Assembly (NCBI RefSeq): GCF_002077175.1
Contig: NZ_CP014943.1
Coordinates: 806,001 to 870,000, forward strand
Length of the DNA: 64,000 nt
Source of the DNA: Colwellia sp. PAMC 21821
GTDB taxonomy: Bacteria > Pseudomonadota > Gammaproteobacteria > Enterobacterales > Alteromonadaceae
Direction of reading: 5' to 3'
The translations under genes were made by a program, and so were the position numbers. Within the stretch, counting starts at the first letter, position 1. The number at the start of each line of letters is the position of its first letter. The notes beneath the pieces are model-generated. The model was not told the DNA's origin. It ran no database searches and saw only the letters and a list, made by a program, of their open reading frames with translations. This document shows positions 25,675 through 36,065 of this stretch, in pieces.

Positions 25675-26289
25675 ATGAAAAAGCTTTTAGTACTGTTTGT
25701 ATTACTCACTAACTTTGTACAAAGCAGTATCGCAGCTGAGACGACACCAGCGATTTCTCCCTATCAAGTAATAGAAGTCACAGGTAATAACCTCTTTACT
25801 AAAATTGCTGACAATCAAGATGCTTTAAAAAAATTCCCAGATCTAATGCGAGATATTGTTGAAGAAGAATTAATGCCATCGGTTGATTACCAATATGCAG
25901 CGTTTAAAATTCTAGGTAAACACTTACGAAATACAACAAAAGAGCAACGCGTAAACTTTATAACCGCTATGCGCTCTTACTTGGTTCGTACTTACGCTAA
26001 TGCGTTAACGCAGTACAGCAATCAAAAAGTGTTATTTGAACCAGAAACTAAGTTAAAAGAGAATGCAAAATCGGCTTCTGTTGATGTTAAAATTGTCGAC
26101 TCAGGTAAACCAGACATAAAAATCACTTTTCAAATGCGCAAAGATACGCAGTCGCAAGAATGGAAAGCCTACGATATGGTTGTTGAAGGCATATCGCTAA
26201 TTAGCAGCAAACAGTCTGAATTAAACCGTAGAATATCTGATTTAGGCTTAGATCAAGTCACCTTAGAACTTGCTTCAATCGCCAGTTAA
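25675..26289 (+). CDS. MlaC/Ttg2D-family periplasmic lipid-binding protein
   Basis: A 204-residue protein with a Sec signal peptide (MKKLLVLFVLLTNFVQSSIAA) and the MlaC/Ttg2D fold pattern: DIVEEELMPSVDYQYAAFKILGKH, then EQRVNFITAMRSYLVRTYANAL and WKAYDMVVEGISLISS. MlaC carries phospholipids between outer-membrane MlaA and the inner-membrane MlaFEDB complex. Here none of the other mla genes are present; the gene stands alone behind a TetR-controlled promoter. It could serve a remote Mla system or a different lipid or hopanoid carrier. The family call is good and the exact partner is unknown. Confidence 0.87.
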   Translation: MKKLLVLFVLLTNFVQSSIAAETTPAISPYQVIEVTGNNLFTKIADNQDALKKFPDLMRDIVEEELMPSVDYQYAAFKILGKHLRNTTKEQRVNFITAMRSYLVRTYANALTQYSNQKVLFEPETKLKENAKSASVDVKIVDSGKPDIKITFQMRKDTQSQEWKAYDMVVEGISLISSKQSELNRRISDLGLDQVTLELASIAS

Positions 26290-26319
26290 TACTAAAAACT
26301 TAGCAAACTATCGCTAATA

Positions 26320-26358
26320 AAAAGCCCGCATAACCTGTAAGTTAAGCGGGCTTTTTTG
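26320..26358. terminator. Bidirectional intrinsic terminator
   Basis: AAAAAGCCCGC and GCGGGCTTTTTT are complementary arms around a 16-base loop. It lies between the MlaC-like gene (+) and the acylase gene (-), which converge. Confidence 0.9.
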
Positions 26359-26374
26359 ATCACGACGTAAAGTA

Positions 26375-28903
26375 TTATTCTGGAGCAGAGCTTATCGTCA
26401 TTTCCGTCACTTTATTCGCTTCAATATCCGCCTCAGTAAATCGTAAAGGCCTAAGTTGCGGTTGTTGCGAGTACAATAAACTTTGATCTAAGTTATGGTC
26501 GCTGCCGTATTCTGACGACTGTGAATAACTCAATAAACCTCTAGCGACAGGGCCTTCATCGGTAAAGTTGACTACTGTCATCCAACTACTGCCGTAATTA
26601 ATATGATAACCGCCACCTTCAGCACTTAAAATAGAATCGCTATTTTGTGCTGGGTAAACATGACGAGGAACCAATGAGCCATCATTACCTGGACGCGTAC
26701 TAAAGACATTAAACCCGCCTTCTATATTGTGCGCGCCAGCCCAAGGTATTTTAACGCCAGTCGCACTACCATCAGGTAAACTCCGTTCAACAAACTGCAC
26801 TGTGCCTAAAGTCGCATCTAACGCTAATCCTGCCGATTCAACATTAAGAATAGCTTGCGCAAACTGCTCTAACGTTGTGTTGTTATTCACTAAACCACTA
26901 GGTGTAGTTGTAGCGTTGTCAGTAGAAAAGACATTAACCCATTGTGGATTTTTATTGAATTGAAAAGCAAACTCTCTAAATAAATGCGCAGAACTGCTGC
27001 CTTTATTCATTTTGCCGTCCCACATAGCCAAAGCGGTGCAACCCGCACTGATATCAACACTATCAGAACCAACAACCACCGCTGTACTGCCTTGCGCTTG
27101 GCAAATAGCTAATAATTCTGTCAATACACTTTCAGCAAGATAATTTCGATTATTCAATAAGGCTTGTTCAACCTCTGCAGGATTAAATAACCCGTCACTG
27201 CCTGCACTATCCGCTAATAATTGATGTGCCATACGTGAACGTAGCGACTGCTGATTTTCAACAGAGCCGTATAGTGGCGAAACATTTGTAATAGGCGACT
27301 CAAGATTGGTTAGCCAAAAACTATCATTTGAATTTTGTACATAATCAGTGCCTGAATATTTTGGCGCATTTTCATAAGGTACTGCTCGGTCAAAATCAAA
27401 AGCCGATAAAAATCCCGGTAAAATAGTAAAGCCTGCAGCTTGCTTAGCACCAACAAGTAATGGATTAGTGGTCATTTCATTAATCGCGGTAGCGGTTAAG
27501 TTAGGTACGGTTGAGTCATCAATGTAGAAAACATTACCCTCGCTGTCGGCCGACATTGTATTGTTAAAAATAACACCATCGTAGTCTTTAAAAGCTTGTT
27601 TGAATTCATCGATATTACCGGCTAAATTCATCGCTAACCAATGATCGATAATATCGACATTACCTAAATTAGCATCTTTTATGGCAAAGGCATTGCCCCC
27701 TGGACCCCATTCGAAATTTCCTGGCACAACAACCATAGGACCATGATGAGTAGCATAAGTCATCTTCGCCAATTTAATCGTTTGTCCTGGCCCAACAGCA
27801 ACATCAATGGCGATTTCTTTACTTGTGATTAAACGGTTTGCACCGTCAATAACTTGCGACATTTGGGCTGGATCATTCGGATTTAAAGTCAACTGATATA
27901 CCACGAAATGTTCAGCTGATGAAAAGGTATGCGTCCAAGCAACATTTTCATTAAATCCAATATTAACTACACCTGGCACACCAGTTAGCGAGCCCCCCAT
28001 CACATTTAAATGATCAGGAATAGTGATATGAAACTGCCAAAAACGCAAATTTCCGGTATGTGGAAAATGCGGATTAGCCAACACCATACCTTTACCGTTT
28101 TCTGTTTTATCTTTGCCTAAGCCCCATCCGTTCGATCCTAAATCACTAGGATTATTTTCTGGAAGTGTAATTGTAGGCTTGGAATTAACTACGTAGTTAT
28201 TATCATCAACATTTTGAGGGTAAGGGGCGAAGCTTTCTCCTGGAGGTGCGGCTAAAAACATAGGCCCTAGAAAATTAGCGGCGCCTGGTAACAAAGCAAT
28301 ACCCAGAGAATAAGTAAACATATCAATATTGCTAATCGGCTGCACCCAAGGCATGTTGGCACACGAGGCATCTATATTTGCAACACCGGTATCAGCTAGG
28401 TATTTATTATAGCCTTGTGCATATCCCGAAAATAACGCTTGGCTGTTGACTGAAAGTGCATTGATATTTTGTTCTGCATGCGCTCTTATACCTAAAGTTA
28501 AAAAGCCAAAATCATTAATTAAATGTGCAGAGTCACCTGAGGCAGGCACCAAGTCTGGGCCATAAAATTTTGCACGTTGAGAGTTATATTTCAAGATTTG
28601 ATCTGCAAGTATGCAGATATTGTCTTTAGCAAACGCATAGCCTACACCGTACGACATACTTTCTAAGTTGTCGGCCTTAATATGAGGCACACCATAATCT
28701 GTCCAACGAATATTTGCCGACAATACGCCGTCATCATCAAATGATGGCACAGGTGTAGCGACTACTGGTGGTGCAATGGGCGTAGGAATTTCGGGTTCTG
28801 GCGTTCCTATATAGGTATAGTCACCGCCCCCACATGCAGATAACACTGAAATTAACCCTATGATTGAAATAGGCTTTATTGTATTTTTTATTGAATAATT
28901 CAA
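26375..28903 (-). CDS. Penicillin acylase family lipoprotein (AHL/PvdQ-type acylase-like)
   Basis: An 842-residue Ntn-hydrolase precursor. The lipobox LSAC (Cys24) follows a signal sequence, so it is anchored as a lipoprotein. The alpha part runs to about residue 256. Self-cleavage is expected before Ser257 in GSNGWGLG, the N-terminal nucleophile, and ANPHFPHTGNLRFWQ and VPGVVNIGFNENVAWTHTF follow as in aculeacin/AHL acylases. Related enzymes cut the amide bond of acyl-homoserine lactones or other N-acyl compounds in the periplasm. Quorum-signal degradation or use of acyl amides is possible; the substrate is not set by sequence. The gene stands alone. Confidence 0.87.
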   Translation of the reverse strand: MNYSIKNTIKPISIIGLISVLSACGGGDYTYIGTPEPEIPTPIAPPVVATPVPSFDDDGVLSANIRWTDYGVPHIKADNLESMSYGVGYAFAKDNICILADQILKYNSQRAKFYGPDLVPASGDSAHLINDFGFLTLGIRAHAEQNINALSVNSQALFSGYAQGYNKYLADTGVANIDASCANMPWVQPISNIDMFTYSLGIALLPGAANFLGPMFLAAPPGESFAPYPQNVDDNNYVVNSKPTITLPENNPSDLGSNGWGLGKDKTENGKGMVLANPHFPHTGNLRFWQFHITIPDHLNVMGGSLTGVPGVVNIGFNENVAWTHTFSSAEHFVVYQLTLNPNDPAQMSQVIDGANRLITSKEIAIDVAVGPGQTIKLAKMTYATHHGPMVVVPGNFEWGPGGNAFAIKDANLGNVDIIDHWLAMNLAGNIDEFKQAFKDYDGVIFNNTMSADSEGNVFYIDDSTVPNLTATAINEMTTNPLLVGAKQAAGFTILPGFLSAFDFDRAVPYENAPKYSGTDYVQNSNDSFWLTNLESPITNVSPLYGSVENQQSLRSRMAHQLLADSAGSDGLFNPAEVEQALLNNRNYLAESVLTELLAICQAQGSTAVVVGSDSVDISAGCTALAMWDGKMNKGSSSAHLFREFAFQFNKNPQWVNVFSTDNATTTPSGLVNNNTTLEQFAQAILNVESAGLALDATLGTVQFVERSLPDGSATGVKIPWAGAHNIEGGFNVFSTRPGNDGSLVPRHVYPAQNSDSILSAEGGGYHINYGSSWMTVVNFTDEGPVARGLLSYSQSSEYGSDHNLDQSLLYSQQPQLRPLRFTEADIEANKVTEMTISSAPE

Positions 28904-29206
28904 AATAAACTCCCTTTAACTTCTATTATTTTTATCATACGTTAAACTTTACTTACCTCGACATACTTGCACAATAAACCACCAACCTCAAACGATTATT
29001 AGTCGTTCATATTCAATAAAAATTTAATCACTTTAAAGAAAAATATGGCGCTATCAGTTTACTAGTAGCAGTCAGCATTCATACAAATGCGGTATTTAAG
29101 ATATGTTTTACTTAAATAGAGAAATCTAAAAAGGGAAATTTAACTGCGATTTTTATAAAAGGTTTGTTGATAATGTATTGACTAGGTGTGTTTTATTTTA
29201 CTTATA
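28904..29206. other. Intergenic region between acylase and LysR genes
   Basis: About 300 AT-rich bases that should contain the acylase promoter (reading -). I see no hairpin terminator for the LysR gene and no repeat. Confidence 0.4.
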
Positions 29207-30151
29207 CTAACCTTGATATAAATGCTCAAAATCTGGAATATTACTTTCCCAAATCGGTCTATCTTTACCAATATATTCTTGAACAGCATCAAAAAACAAT
29301 CGTGTTCTGACGGGCAAGTCACGATGTGGATATATCGCATACATGGCACTGAAATCTGACAACTGTAGATCGGTCAGCAGTGGTACCAATTGTCCATCAA
29401 TAACTTCATTGCCAATAATAAATGCTGGCATAACAACAAAAGCAGTACCTGATAATGCTTTTAATAACAATACCTCGCCATCATTGGCACGAAATACGCT
29501 TTTTATCATTTTTTCACTTCTATCACCTTTTTTATCTAAATAGCTGATGCTTGTAACTCGTAAAGTATTACTCGTATAGGTTGCTGCAGGTAGTAACGCG
29601 AGGTCGTCAATGGTTTTAGGTAACCCATAGGTATCAATAAACTCGGGAGATGCAAGAATAACCAGACGATTACGGGCTAGCTTTCGCGCAATTAAGGTCG
29701 AGTCTTTAGGTTCGCCAACACGGAAAGCCAAATCAAACCCTTCGGCAACAATATCAACAACACGATCATCCAAACGTAACTCTACCTCAACCTGTGGGAA
29801 ACGTTTCTGAAAGTCATTAATTACCGGTTGTAAATAGCGTTTCGCGATGATGGTAGACGAGGTTATTTTTAGCACCCCTCGTGGTTCTTGATGATAGTTT
29901 TCAGCTAACCTGATGGTATGTCCAAGCAACTCTCGTAATTCCCGAGATTTTTTTATCATTTCGGCGCCGGCAGCCGTAAGCGAAAAAGAACGTGTTGTTC
30001 TATTTAGCAACCTTACGCCTAAGTCATCTTCTAGCCGGCTTATTTGCTTTGAAATCACCGATCGGTCAATGTTTCTGCTTTCTGCTGCACTGGAGAATGA
30101 TCCTAATTCAACTACATCTAACAACATTAATAACCGACTTGTAGTATCCAT
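29207..30151 (-). CDS. LysR family transcriptional regulator
   Basis: A 314-residue LysR regulator. The N-terminal winged helix (about residues 5-62, with SFSSAAESRNIDRSVISKQISRLEDDLGVRLLNRTTRSFSLT as the core region) is followed by a substrate-binding domain (about 90-300). It is divergent from the RND efflux operon across about 140 bp, the usual position for a regulator of that operon. The effector is unknown; drug, bile-like or phenolic compounds are typical inducers of such systems. Confidence 0.93.
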   Translation of the reverse strand: MDTTSRLLMLLDVVELGSFSSAAESRNIDRSVISKQISRLEDDLGVRLLNRTTRSFSLTAAGAEMIKKSRELRELLGHTIRLAENYHQEPRGVLKITSSTIIAKRYLQPVINDFQKRFPQVEVELRLDDRVVDIVAEGFDLAFRVGEPKDSTLIARKLARNRLVILASPEFIDTYGLPKTIDDLALLPAATYTSNTLRVTSISYLDKKGDRSEKMIKSVFRANDGEVLLLKALSGTAFVVMPAFIIGNEVIDGQLVPLLTDLQLSDFSAMYAIYPHRDLPVRTRLFFDAVQEYIGKDRPIWESNIPDFEHLYQG

Positions 30152-30291
30152 TAATCACTCTTCAATAGCTTTATTGGTGCAATTTTGGCACTAATGAAAT
30201 TAAAAATCTATGCTTTTTATCCACACATTCGTTCCGTATCATGCACGTCATGAACCTTAAGACCATTATTTCGAGCAAAACGAGAACTTTT

Positions 30292-31473
30292 ATGAACAAA
30301 CACATTTTTATTGCCGCTTTCATCACCATTAGTTTAGCTGTAACAGGCTGTACTGAAGAGCCTAAGCAAAAAACCGCGTCACAACCATTACAACCTATCG
30401 ATGTTGCTGAAGTATTAGTTAAGCCCGTACAAAACTGGCATGTTTATACTAGTCGTTTAGAGTCTCCTGAAGAAGTAGCATTAATGCCACGCGTGTCTGG
30501 TGTTATTGACCGTATTGCTTTTAAAGAAGGTGATAACGTAAAACAAGGCGATTTATTGTTTCAACTTGATGACCGCCCTTTTGCTGCCGTTGTTGCTAGC
30601 CTAGAAGCTCAAATTCTTAGTGCAAATGCTGCATTAGATCAAGCGCAAAGTGAAGCTAAACGTGCGGTACGCTTAACTGAGCGTAATGCTATATCAACCG
30701 AACAAGCGCAAGCGAGAACGTCTACTTTACATCAACGTGAAGCACAATTAGCGGCATTACAAGCGCAGTTAACTTCAGCGCAACTTGATTTAGAGTTTAC
30801 CGCCATTCGTTCACCTATAAATGGCGTAATTTCACGTGCCAACATTACCCGCGGTAATAACGTACTTGCGGGTCAAAGCATACTAACGTCAATCGTTTCT
30901 AATCATGAAATGTACGCTTATTTTGATATTGACGAACGCACGTGGAATAGTTCATTTGCTGATGTGACTGCCGCAAGTAAGCAGCAAGTCGTTATGCAAA
31001 AAATAGGACAACAAAGCTTTACCCATGATGGCTACATTAACTTTATTGATAACCGCATTAATCCGTCAACGGGTACCTTAAGAGTGCGTGCTATTTTTGA
31101 AGGTCAACATAGTGAAGTAAACGACCAATTACGTGCCGGATCTTTTGCCCGTATTAAGCTCGCGGCTAACGCGATTACCAAGCAAATTATTATTCCTGAA
31201 CGCGCCATAGGTACAGACCTCAAAAACCGATTTGTGCTTACTGTCGGTGAAAACAACGTTCTAGAATACAAATTAGTTGAAATTGGTGAGCGCTACGGGA
31301 AATTACGCGCGATTACTTCAGGCTTAAAAAAAGGCGACATTATCGCTGTTAATGGCCCGGCTCGCGTAGGACCAGGTATGCCAATTAGCCCAACGACTGT
31401 CACTATTGATACGACTGATATCGCCTTTACTTTGTCATCAAATGACGACGTAAGCCTTATTGCTAAAAACTAA
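30292..31473 (+). CDS. RND efflux periplasmic adaptor lipoprotein
   Basis: A membrane fusion protein of 393 residues. The N-terminus MNKHIFIAAFITISLAVTGC is a lipoprotein signal with Cys at residue 20, so I use the ATG at 30292 rather than the frame's first ATG at 30241. The lipoyl half-motifs flank a helical hairpin (AQILSANAALDQAQSEAKRAVRLTERNAISTEQAQ...), with beta-barrel and membrane-proximal domains to the end. It joins the inner-membrane pump encoded 9 bp downstream to the outer-membrane channel, as AcrA/MexA do. It is first in an operon divergent from a LysR gene. Confidence 0.93.
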   Translation: MNKHIFIAAFITISLAVTGCTEEPKQKTASQPLQPIDVAEVLVKPVQNWHVYTSRLESPEEVALMPRVSGVIDRIAFKEGDNVKQGDLLFQLDDRPFAAVVASLEAQILSANAALDQAQSEAKRAVRLTERNAISTEQAQARTSTLHQREAQLAALQAQLTSAQLDLEFTAIRSPINGVISRANITRGNNVLAGQSILTSIVSNHEMYAYFDIDERTWNSSFADVTAASKQQVVMQKIGQQSFTHDGYINFIDNRINPSTGTLRVRAIFEGQHSEVNDQLRAGSFARIKLAANAITKQIIIPERAIGTDLKNRFVLTVGENNVLEYKLVEIGERYGKLRAITSGLKKGDIIAVNGPARVGPGMPISPTTVTIDTTDIAFTLSSNDDVSLIAKN

Positions 31474-31482
31474 GAGCTGATC

Positions 31483-34400
31483 ATGAATTTTTCTCACTTT
31501 TTTATCCAACGACCCATTTTTGCGGCCGTACTATCGCTCATTATTTTGATCGGTGGTGGAATTTCATTGTTTCAATTACCGATCAGTGAATACCCTGAAG
31601 TTGTACCGCCTACGGTTGTTGTAACCGCTAGTTACCCTGGCGCAAACCCAACCGTTATTGCACAAACAGTAGCAACACCGCTTGAGCAAGAGATTAACGG
31701 CACTGAAAACATGCTATATATGTTTTCACAAGGCACCAGTGATGGCCGCATGACCTTAACGGTTACCTTTGCATTAGGTACCGATTTAGACCGTGCACAA
31801 GTGCAAGTACAAAACCGTGTCAACAGTGCTTTGCCGCGTTTACCTGAAGAAGTACAACGTTTAGGTGTCGTCGCCGAAAAGTCATCACCTGACTTAACCA
31901 TGGTAGTACATCTATATTCACCTGAAAAAACCCACGATACCGCGTATTTATCTAACTATGCCGATTTAAACATAAAAGATGAAATTGCACGTTTACCGGG
32001 CGTAGGCGACATTCGTTTATTCGGTGGCGGTAAATATGCTATGCGCGTTTGGTTAAACCCAGATGTACTGGCGTCACGTGGACTTACCGCGACTGATGTA
32101 GTAACTGCATTGCGCGCTCAAAACCAACAAGTTGCCGCAGGTAGCTTAGGTGCACAACCTATTTCGAACGATAGCCAATTCCAAATCTTATTAAATGTTA
32201 AAGGTCGTTTAAACAGCATTGAAGAATTTGAACAAGTTATTATTAAAGTTGGCGAGCAAGGACAATTAACCCGTTTATCTGATGTGGCCCGTGTTGAATT
32301 AGGTCAAGACTCATACTCACTTAGAGCTGAGCTTGATAACCAACCTGCACTCGCTATGCCTATTTTCCAACGTCCGGGCTCAAACGCTATCGAACTTTCT
32401 GATCAAGTGCGTGAAACTATGGCGCGCTTAGCACAAGACTTTCCGACCGGTGTTGAATACGACATTGTTTATGACCCAACGGTTTTTGTACGCGGTTCAA
32501 TTGACGCTGTAATTACCACTTTATTAGAAGCAATTGCCTTAGTGGTAATCGTGGTAATTGTATTCTTACAAACCTGGCGCGCGTCTATCATTCCATTAAT
32601 AGCTGTGCCTGTTTCATTAATTGGTACTTTTGCCGTAATGCAATGGTTAGGGGTTTCGATAAATACCTTATCACTGTTTGGCTTAGTGCTCGCGATCGGC
32701 ATTGTGGTGGATGACGCCATTGTGGTGGTCGAAAATGTTGAACGTAATATCGAAAAAGGCTTATCGCCATTAGAGGCAACCCGTGTTGCCATGACAGAAG
32801 TAACAGGCCCTATTATTGCGATTGCACTTGTACTGTGTGCTGTATTTATTCCAACAGCATTTATTACCGGTTTATCAGGACAATTTTATAAGCAATTTGC
32901 CTTAACTATTACTATTTCGACAGTTATTTCAGCCTTTAACTCGCTTACGTTATCGCCTGCTTTAGCGGCATTATTATTAAAGCCGCATGACGCTAAACCT
33001 GATGCTTTTACACGACTATTAAATAAGCTTTTTGGTCGTTGGTTATTCGAACCTTTCAACCGTGTATTTAATCGTGGTGCTAAAGGTTATGAAAAATTAG
33101 TGCAAAAATTAATACGTATGACTGTTGTGGTAATGGTCGCATATTTCGCATTATTGGGCGGTACGCTTAAATTATTTGACGCGGTACCTGGCGGTTTTAT
33201 TCCACAACAAGATAAACAATACCTTGTGGCAATTGCCCAACTACCCGACGCTGCAAGCCTTGACAGAACAGAAGAAGTGTTAGCACAAATGCAGCGCATT
33301 GCCTTAGAAGTACCTGGCGTAGCGCACACGGTTGCTTTCCCTGGCTTATCGGTTAACGGATTTACCAATAGCCCGAACAGCGGTATTGTATTTACGCCGC
33401 TTGATAGCTTCGACAAACGCACCGACCCAAGCCAGTCAGCCATGGCGATAGCGGCGCAATTAAACCAACGTTTTGCTGCCATTGATGAGGCCTTTGTCGC
33501 GGTATTTCCGCCACCGCCAATTCAAGGTTTAGGTACAACCGGTGGTTTTAAACTACAAATTGAAGACCGTGAAAATAAAGGTTTTGAAGCCTTATTTAAT
33601 AGTCTACAAACCGTAATCGCCAATGCACAGAAAGATCCTGCGTTAATGGGCCTTTACTCAAGCTTCCGTATCCAAGTACCACAAATGGATATAGACATTG
33701 ATCGTGAACAAGCGCTTATTCAAGGTATACCGCTAGATGAAGTATTTAACGCGTTACAAATTTACTTAGGCTCTGTGTATGTAAACGACTTCAACTTGTT
33801 TGGCCGTACCTACCAAGTTAATGCCCAAGCAGATGCTGACTTTAGACAAGACCCAGAGCAAATATTGAACCTGAAAGTACGAAATCGTGCCGGTAACATG
33901 GTGCCATTAGGCTCAGTATTAACAGTAACGCCAACAATTGGTCCAGACCGCGTAATGCATTACAACGGTTACCCAAGTGCAGAACTTAACGGCAGCCCAG
34001 CGCCAGGTTATAGCTCTGACCAAGCACAACTAGCGATTGAAAAAGTACTAGCAGACACGTTACCTGATGGCATTGTATATGAATGGACAGAAGTTACTTA
34101 TCAGCAAGTTTTAGCCGGTAATACTATGGTTTATATATTCCCATTGGTTGTTTTATTGGTCTTTATGGTACTTGCAGCACAGTACGAAAGCTTGCGCTTA
34201 CCATTGTCGATAATACTGATTGTGCCTATGACTATTTTCTCGGCATTACTGGGGGTTTGGTTGGTTGGCTCAGACAACAATATATTTACCCAAATAGCCT
34301 TAATTGTACTGGTGGCCTTGGCCTCGAAAAACGCCATATTAATGGTAGAGTTTGCTAAAGACAGGCACGACAACGGTTTGTCGCATTTAGAAGCAATACT

Positions 34401-34638
34401 TGAATCTTGTCGTATGCGTTTACGCCCAATATTAATGACCTCAATTGCCTTTACCGCTGGTGTTATACCATTAGTATTAGCTACAGGTGCTGGTGCAGAA
34501 ATGCGTCATGCCATGGGTAACGCAGTATTCTCAGGGATGATTGGAGTTACGGTATTTGGTTTATTATTTACACCTGTGTTTTATATGTTAGTTACTCGTA
34601 AAGAAGAAGAAAAATCTCAGGAGATTTCTCATGACTAA
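31483..34638 (+). CDS. RND multidrug efflux permease (AcrB/MexB family)
   Basis: A 1051-residue HAE1-type RND pump of full length. The start MNFSHFFIQRPIFAAVLSLIILIGG is the first membrane helix; the proton-relay pair Asp-Asp is in GIVVDDAIVVVENVER, and the Lys-bearing helix 10 in LVALASKNAILMVEFAKD. Two large periplasmic loops form the porter and docking domains. It uses proton motive force to expel drugs or other compounds from the periplasm and inner membrane. It lies 9 bp after the adaptor gene and overlaps the channel gene by 8 bp, so the three are translated together. Confidence 0.96.
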   Translation: MNFSHFFIQRPIFAAVLSLIILIGGGISLFQLPISEYPEVVPPTVVVTASYPGANPTVIAQTVATPLEQEINGTENMLYMFSQGTSDGRMTLTVTFALGTDLDRAQVQVQNRVNSALPRLPEEVQRLGVVAEKSSPDLTMVVHLYSPEKTHDTAYLSNYADLNIKDEIARLPGVGDIRLFGGGKYAMRVWLNPDVLASRGLTATDVVTALRAQNQQVAAGSLGAQPISNDSQFQILLNVKGRLNSIEEFEQVIIKVGEQGQLTRLSDVARVELGQDSYSLRAELDNQPALAMPIFQRPGSNAIELSDQVRETMARLAQDFPTGVEYDIVYDPTVFVRGSIDAVITTLLEAIALVVIVVIVFLQTWRASIIPLIAVPVSLIGTFAVMQWLGVSINTLSLFGLVLAIGIVVDDAIVVVENVERNIEKGLSPLEATRVAMTEVTGPIIAIALVLCAVFIPTAFITGLSGQFYKQFALTITISTVISAFNSLTLSPALAALLLKPHDAKPDAFTRLLNKLFGRWLFEPFNRVFNRGAKGYEKLVQKLIRMTVVVMVAYFALLGGTLKLFDAVPGGFIPQQDKQYLVAIAQLPDAASLDRTEEVLAQMQRIALEVPGVAHTVAFPGLSVNGFTNSPNSGIVFTPLDSFDKRTDPSQSAMAIAAQLNQRFAAIDEAFVAVFPPPPIQGLGTTGGFKLQIEDRENKGFEALFNSLQTVIANAQKDPALMGLYSSFRIQVPQMDIDIDREQALIQGIPLDEVFNALQIYLGSVYVNDFNLFGRTYQVNAQADADFRQDPEQILNLKVRNRAGNMVPLGSVLTVTPTIGPDRVMHYNGYPSAELNGSPAPGYSSDQAQLAIEKVLADTLPDGIVYEWTEVTYQQVLAGNTMVYIFPLVVLLVFMVLAAQYESLRLPLSIILIVPMTIFSALLGVWLVGSDNNIFTQIALIVLVALASKNAILMVEFAKDRHDNGLSHLEAILESCRMRLRPILMTSIAFTAGVIPLVLATGAGAEMRHAMGNAVFSGMIGVTVFGLLFTPVFYMLVTRKEEEKSQEISHD

Positions 34639-36055
34639 ATTAGCCAACAAAAAACTTAAAACACGCTTTACCTTAGGTGCTGTTTTGGTTGTTGCCTTTT
34701 TATCAGGCTGTGCGAGCAAAATTGACATTGCAAGTGAGAATAACCAAATAAGCGAATTCATCACCAAAGCAAATATTGCTAGTAAGTTAGATAGTCAGCT
34801 TAGTGGTGCTGATGAAACAAATTGGTGGAAAAAGCTTGAGTCAACTCAACTTAATCAACATGTTTCACAAGCTTTAGCGAATAACTACGACCTAAAAACA
34901 AGCCAATTAACCCTTAAAAGTGCTTTAGCACGATTAGGCGAACAAAAGGCGCAATACTTACCTCAAGGTGGTATTGATATAGGTTCAAAGCGTAGTGATG
35001 CAGTGTCAACTTTTGATCGTCAATCAAGCGCTGGAGTTAGCCTTGATTGGCAGTTAGATTTATTTGGTCGCATTACGGCCTTGGTTGACGCTGCTCAAGC
35101 GTCAACCATGAGCCAAGCGGAACAAGTACGTTTATTGCAAATTGAAGTGGTATCTTCTGTAGTAAAAGGTTTTATTAGTTACCAAGGTAATGTTGAAAAG
35201 CAAAATATTATTACCCTGCAAATTGATGCATTAAGACAAGGTATTGATGTACTGCAAGCAAGAGTAGACGAAGGTGTAGCGAACGAGCTTGATTTAAACC
35301 GCACCATGGCGCAATTAAGACAACAACAAGCCTTAATACCGGCAATTAAATATGCTAAATATCGAGATTTATCTACTTTAGCTGTTTTGACCGGGCGCTT
35401 AACTCAAGATGTTGAACTTGTTGATGAGCAAAGCATTTTAGCACACGAGTTTAACGTAACACTGAGTGAGCCAAATAATGCCATAGCGCTTAGACCCGAT
35501 ATTAGCCGTGCGCTTTATGACTTTAGCCAAGCTAATAGTTTAAGTGTTTCAGCAAGCAAAGCCCTTTTACCCGATATTAGCTTAAGTGCTTTTGCGAATG
35601 TATTAAGTATTAATAGCTTAGGCTTAAGTGACACCCAGCAGCAATGGCAAGTAGCACCGCAGTTGCAATGGTCATTACTCAGTTACCCTGCGCTTTTAGC
35701 CCAGCGTGACGCACAGCAGTTTTTAAGTGAAGCCGCTTATAGCGATTACCAACAAGTGGTATTAAAAGCACTTAGTGAAAGCGAACTGTCTCTGCAGTTA
35801 CTGGTAAACCAAGCGCAACAAAAGCAATTTGCCGATCAGCGATACAGTTTTGCCAATAAAGCATTTTTACAAGCAAATGCTATGTATGAAGAAGGTCAAA
35901 TACCATACTTAGAGTTGTTAGATGCGCGTCAGGATGTTTTAATAGCGCAAGAAAATGCTGTTGATTTAACCATTTCATCACTGCTTGCTAAAGTAAATGC
36001 CTACCAGTCATTTAACGGGCAATGGAGTTATGCGTTAAACAAGATTAATAAGTAG
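34631..36055 (+). CDS. Outer-membrane efflux channel lipoprotein (NodT family)
   Basis: A 474-residue TolC-like outer membrane factor. The lipobox is in AFLSGCASK (Cys27), so it is a lipidated NodT-type channel like OprM. Two repeats of the outer membrane efflux fold are visible: WKKLESTQLNQHVSQALANNYDLKTSQLTL and the later ALRPDISRALYDFSQANSLSVSASKA. The gene overlaps the pump gene by 8 bp, completing the tripartite system. The ATG is preceded by CAGGAGA at the end of the pump gene. Confidence 0.94.
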   Translation: MTKLANKKLKTRFTLGAVLVVAFLSGCASKIDIASENNQISEFITKANIASKLDSQLSGADETNWWKKLESTQLNQHVSQALANNYDLKTSQLTLKSALARLGEQKAQYLPQGGIDIGSKRSDAVSTFDRQSSAGVSLDWQLDLFGRITALVDAAQASTMSQAEQVRLLQIEVVSSVVKGFISYQGNVEKQNIITLQIDALRQGIDVLQARVDEGVANELDLNRTMAQLRQQQALIPAIKYAKYRDLSTLAVLTGRLTQDVELVDEQSILAHEFNVTLSEPNNAIALRPDISRALYDFSQANSLSVSASKALLPDISLSAFANVLSINSLGLSDTQQQWQVAPQLQWSLLSYPALLAQRDAQQFLSEAAYSDYQQVVLKALSESELSLQLLVNQAQQKQFADQRYSFANKAFLQANAMYEEGQIPYLELLDARQDVLIAQENAVDLTISSLLAKVNAYQSFNGQWSYALNKINK

Positions 36056-36065
36056 AGTTAAAAAG

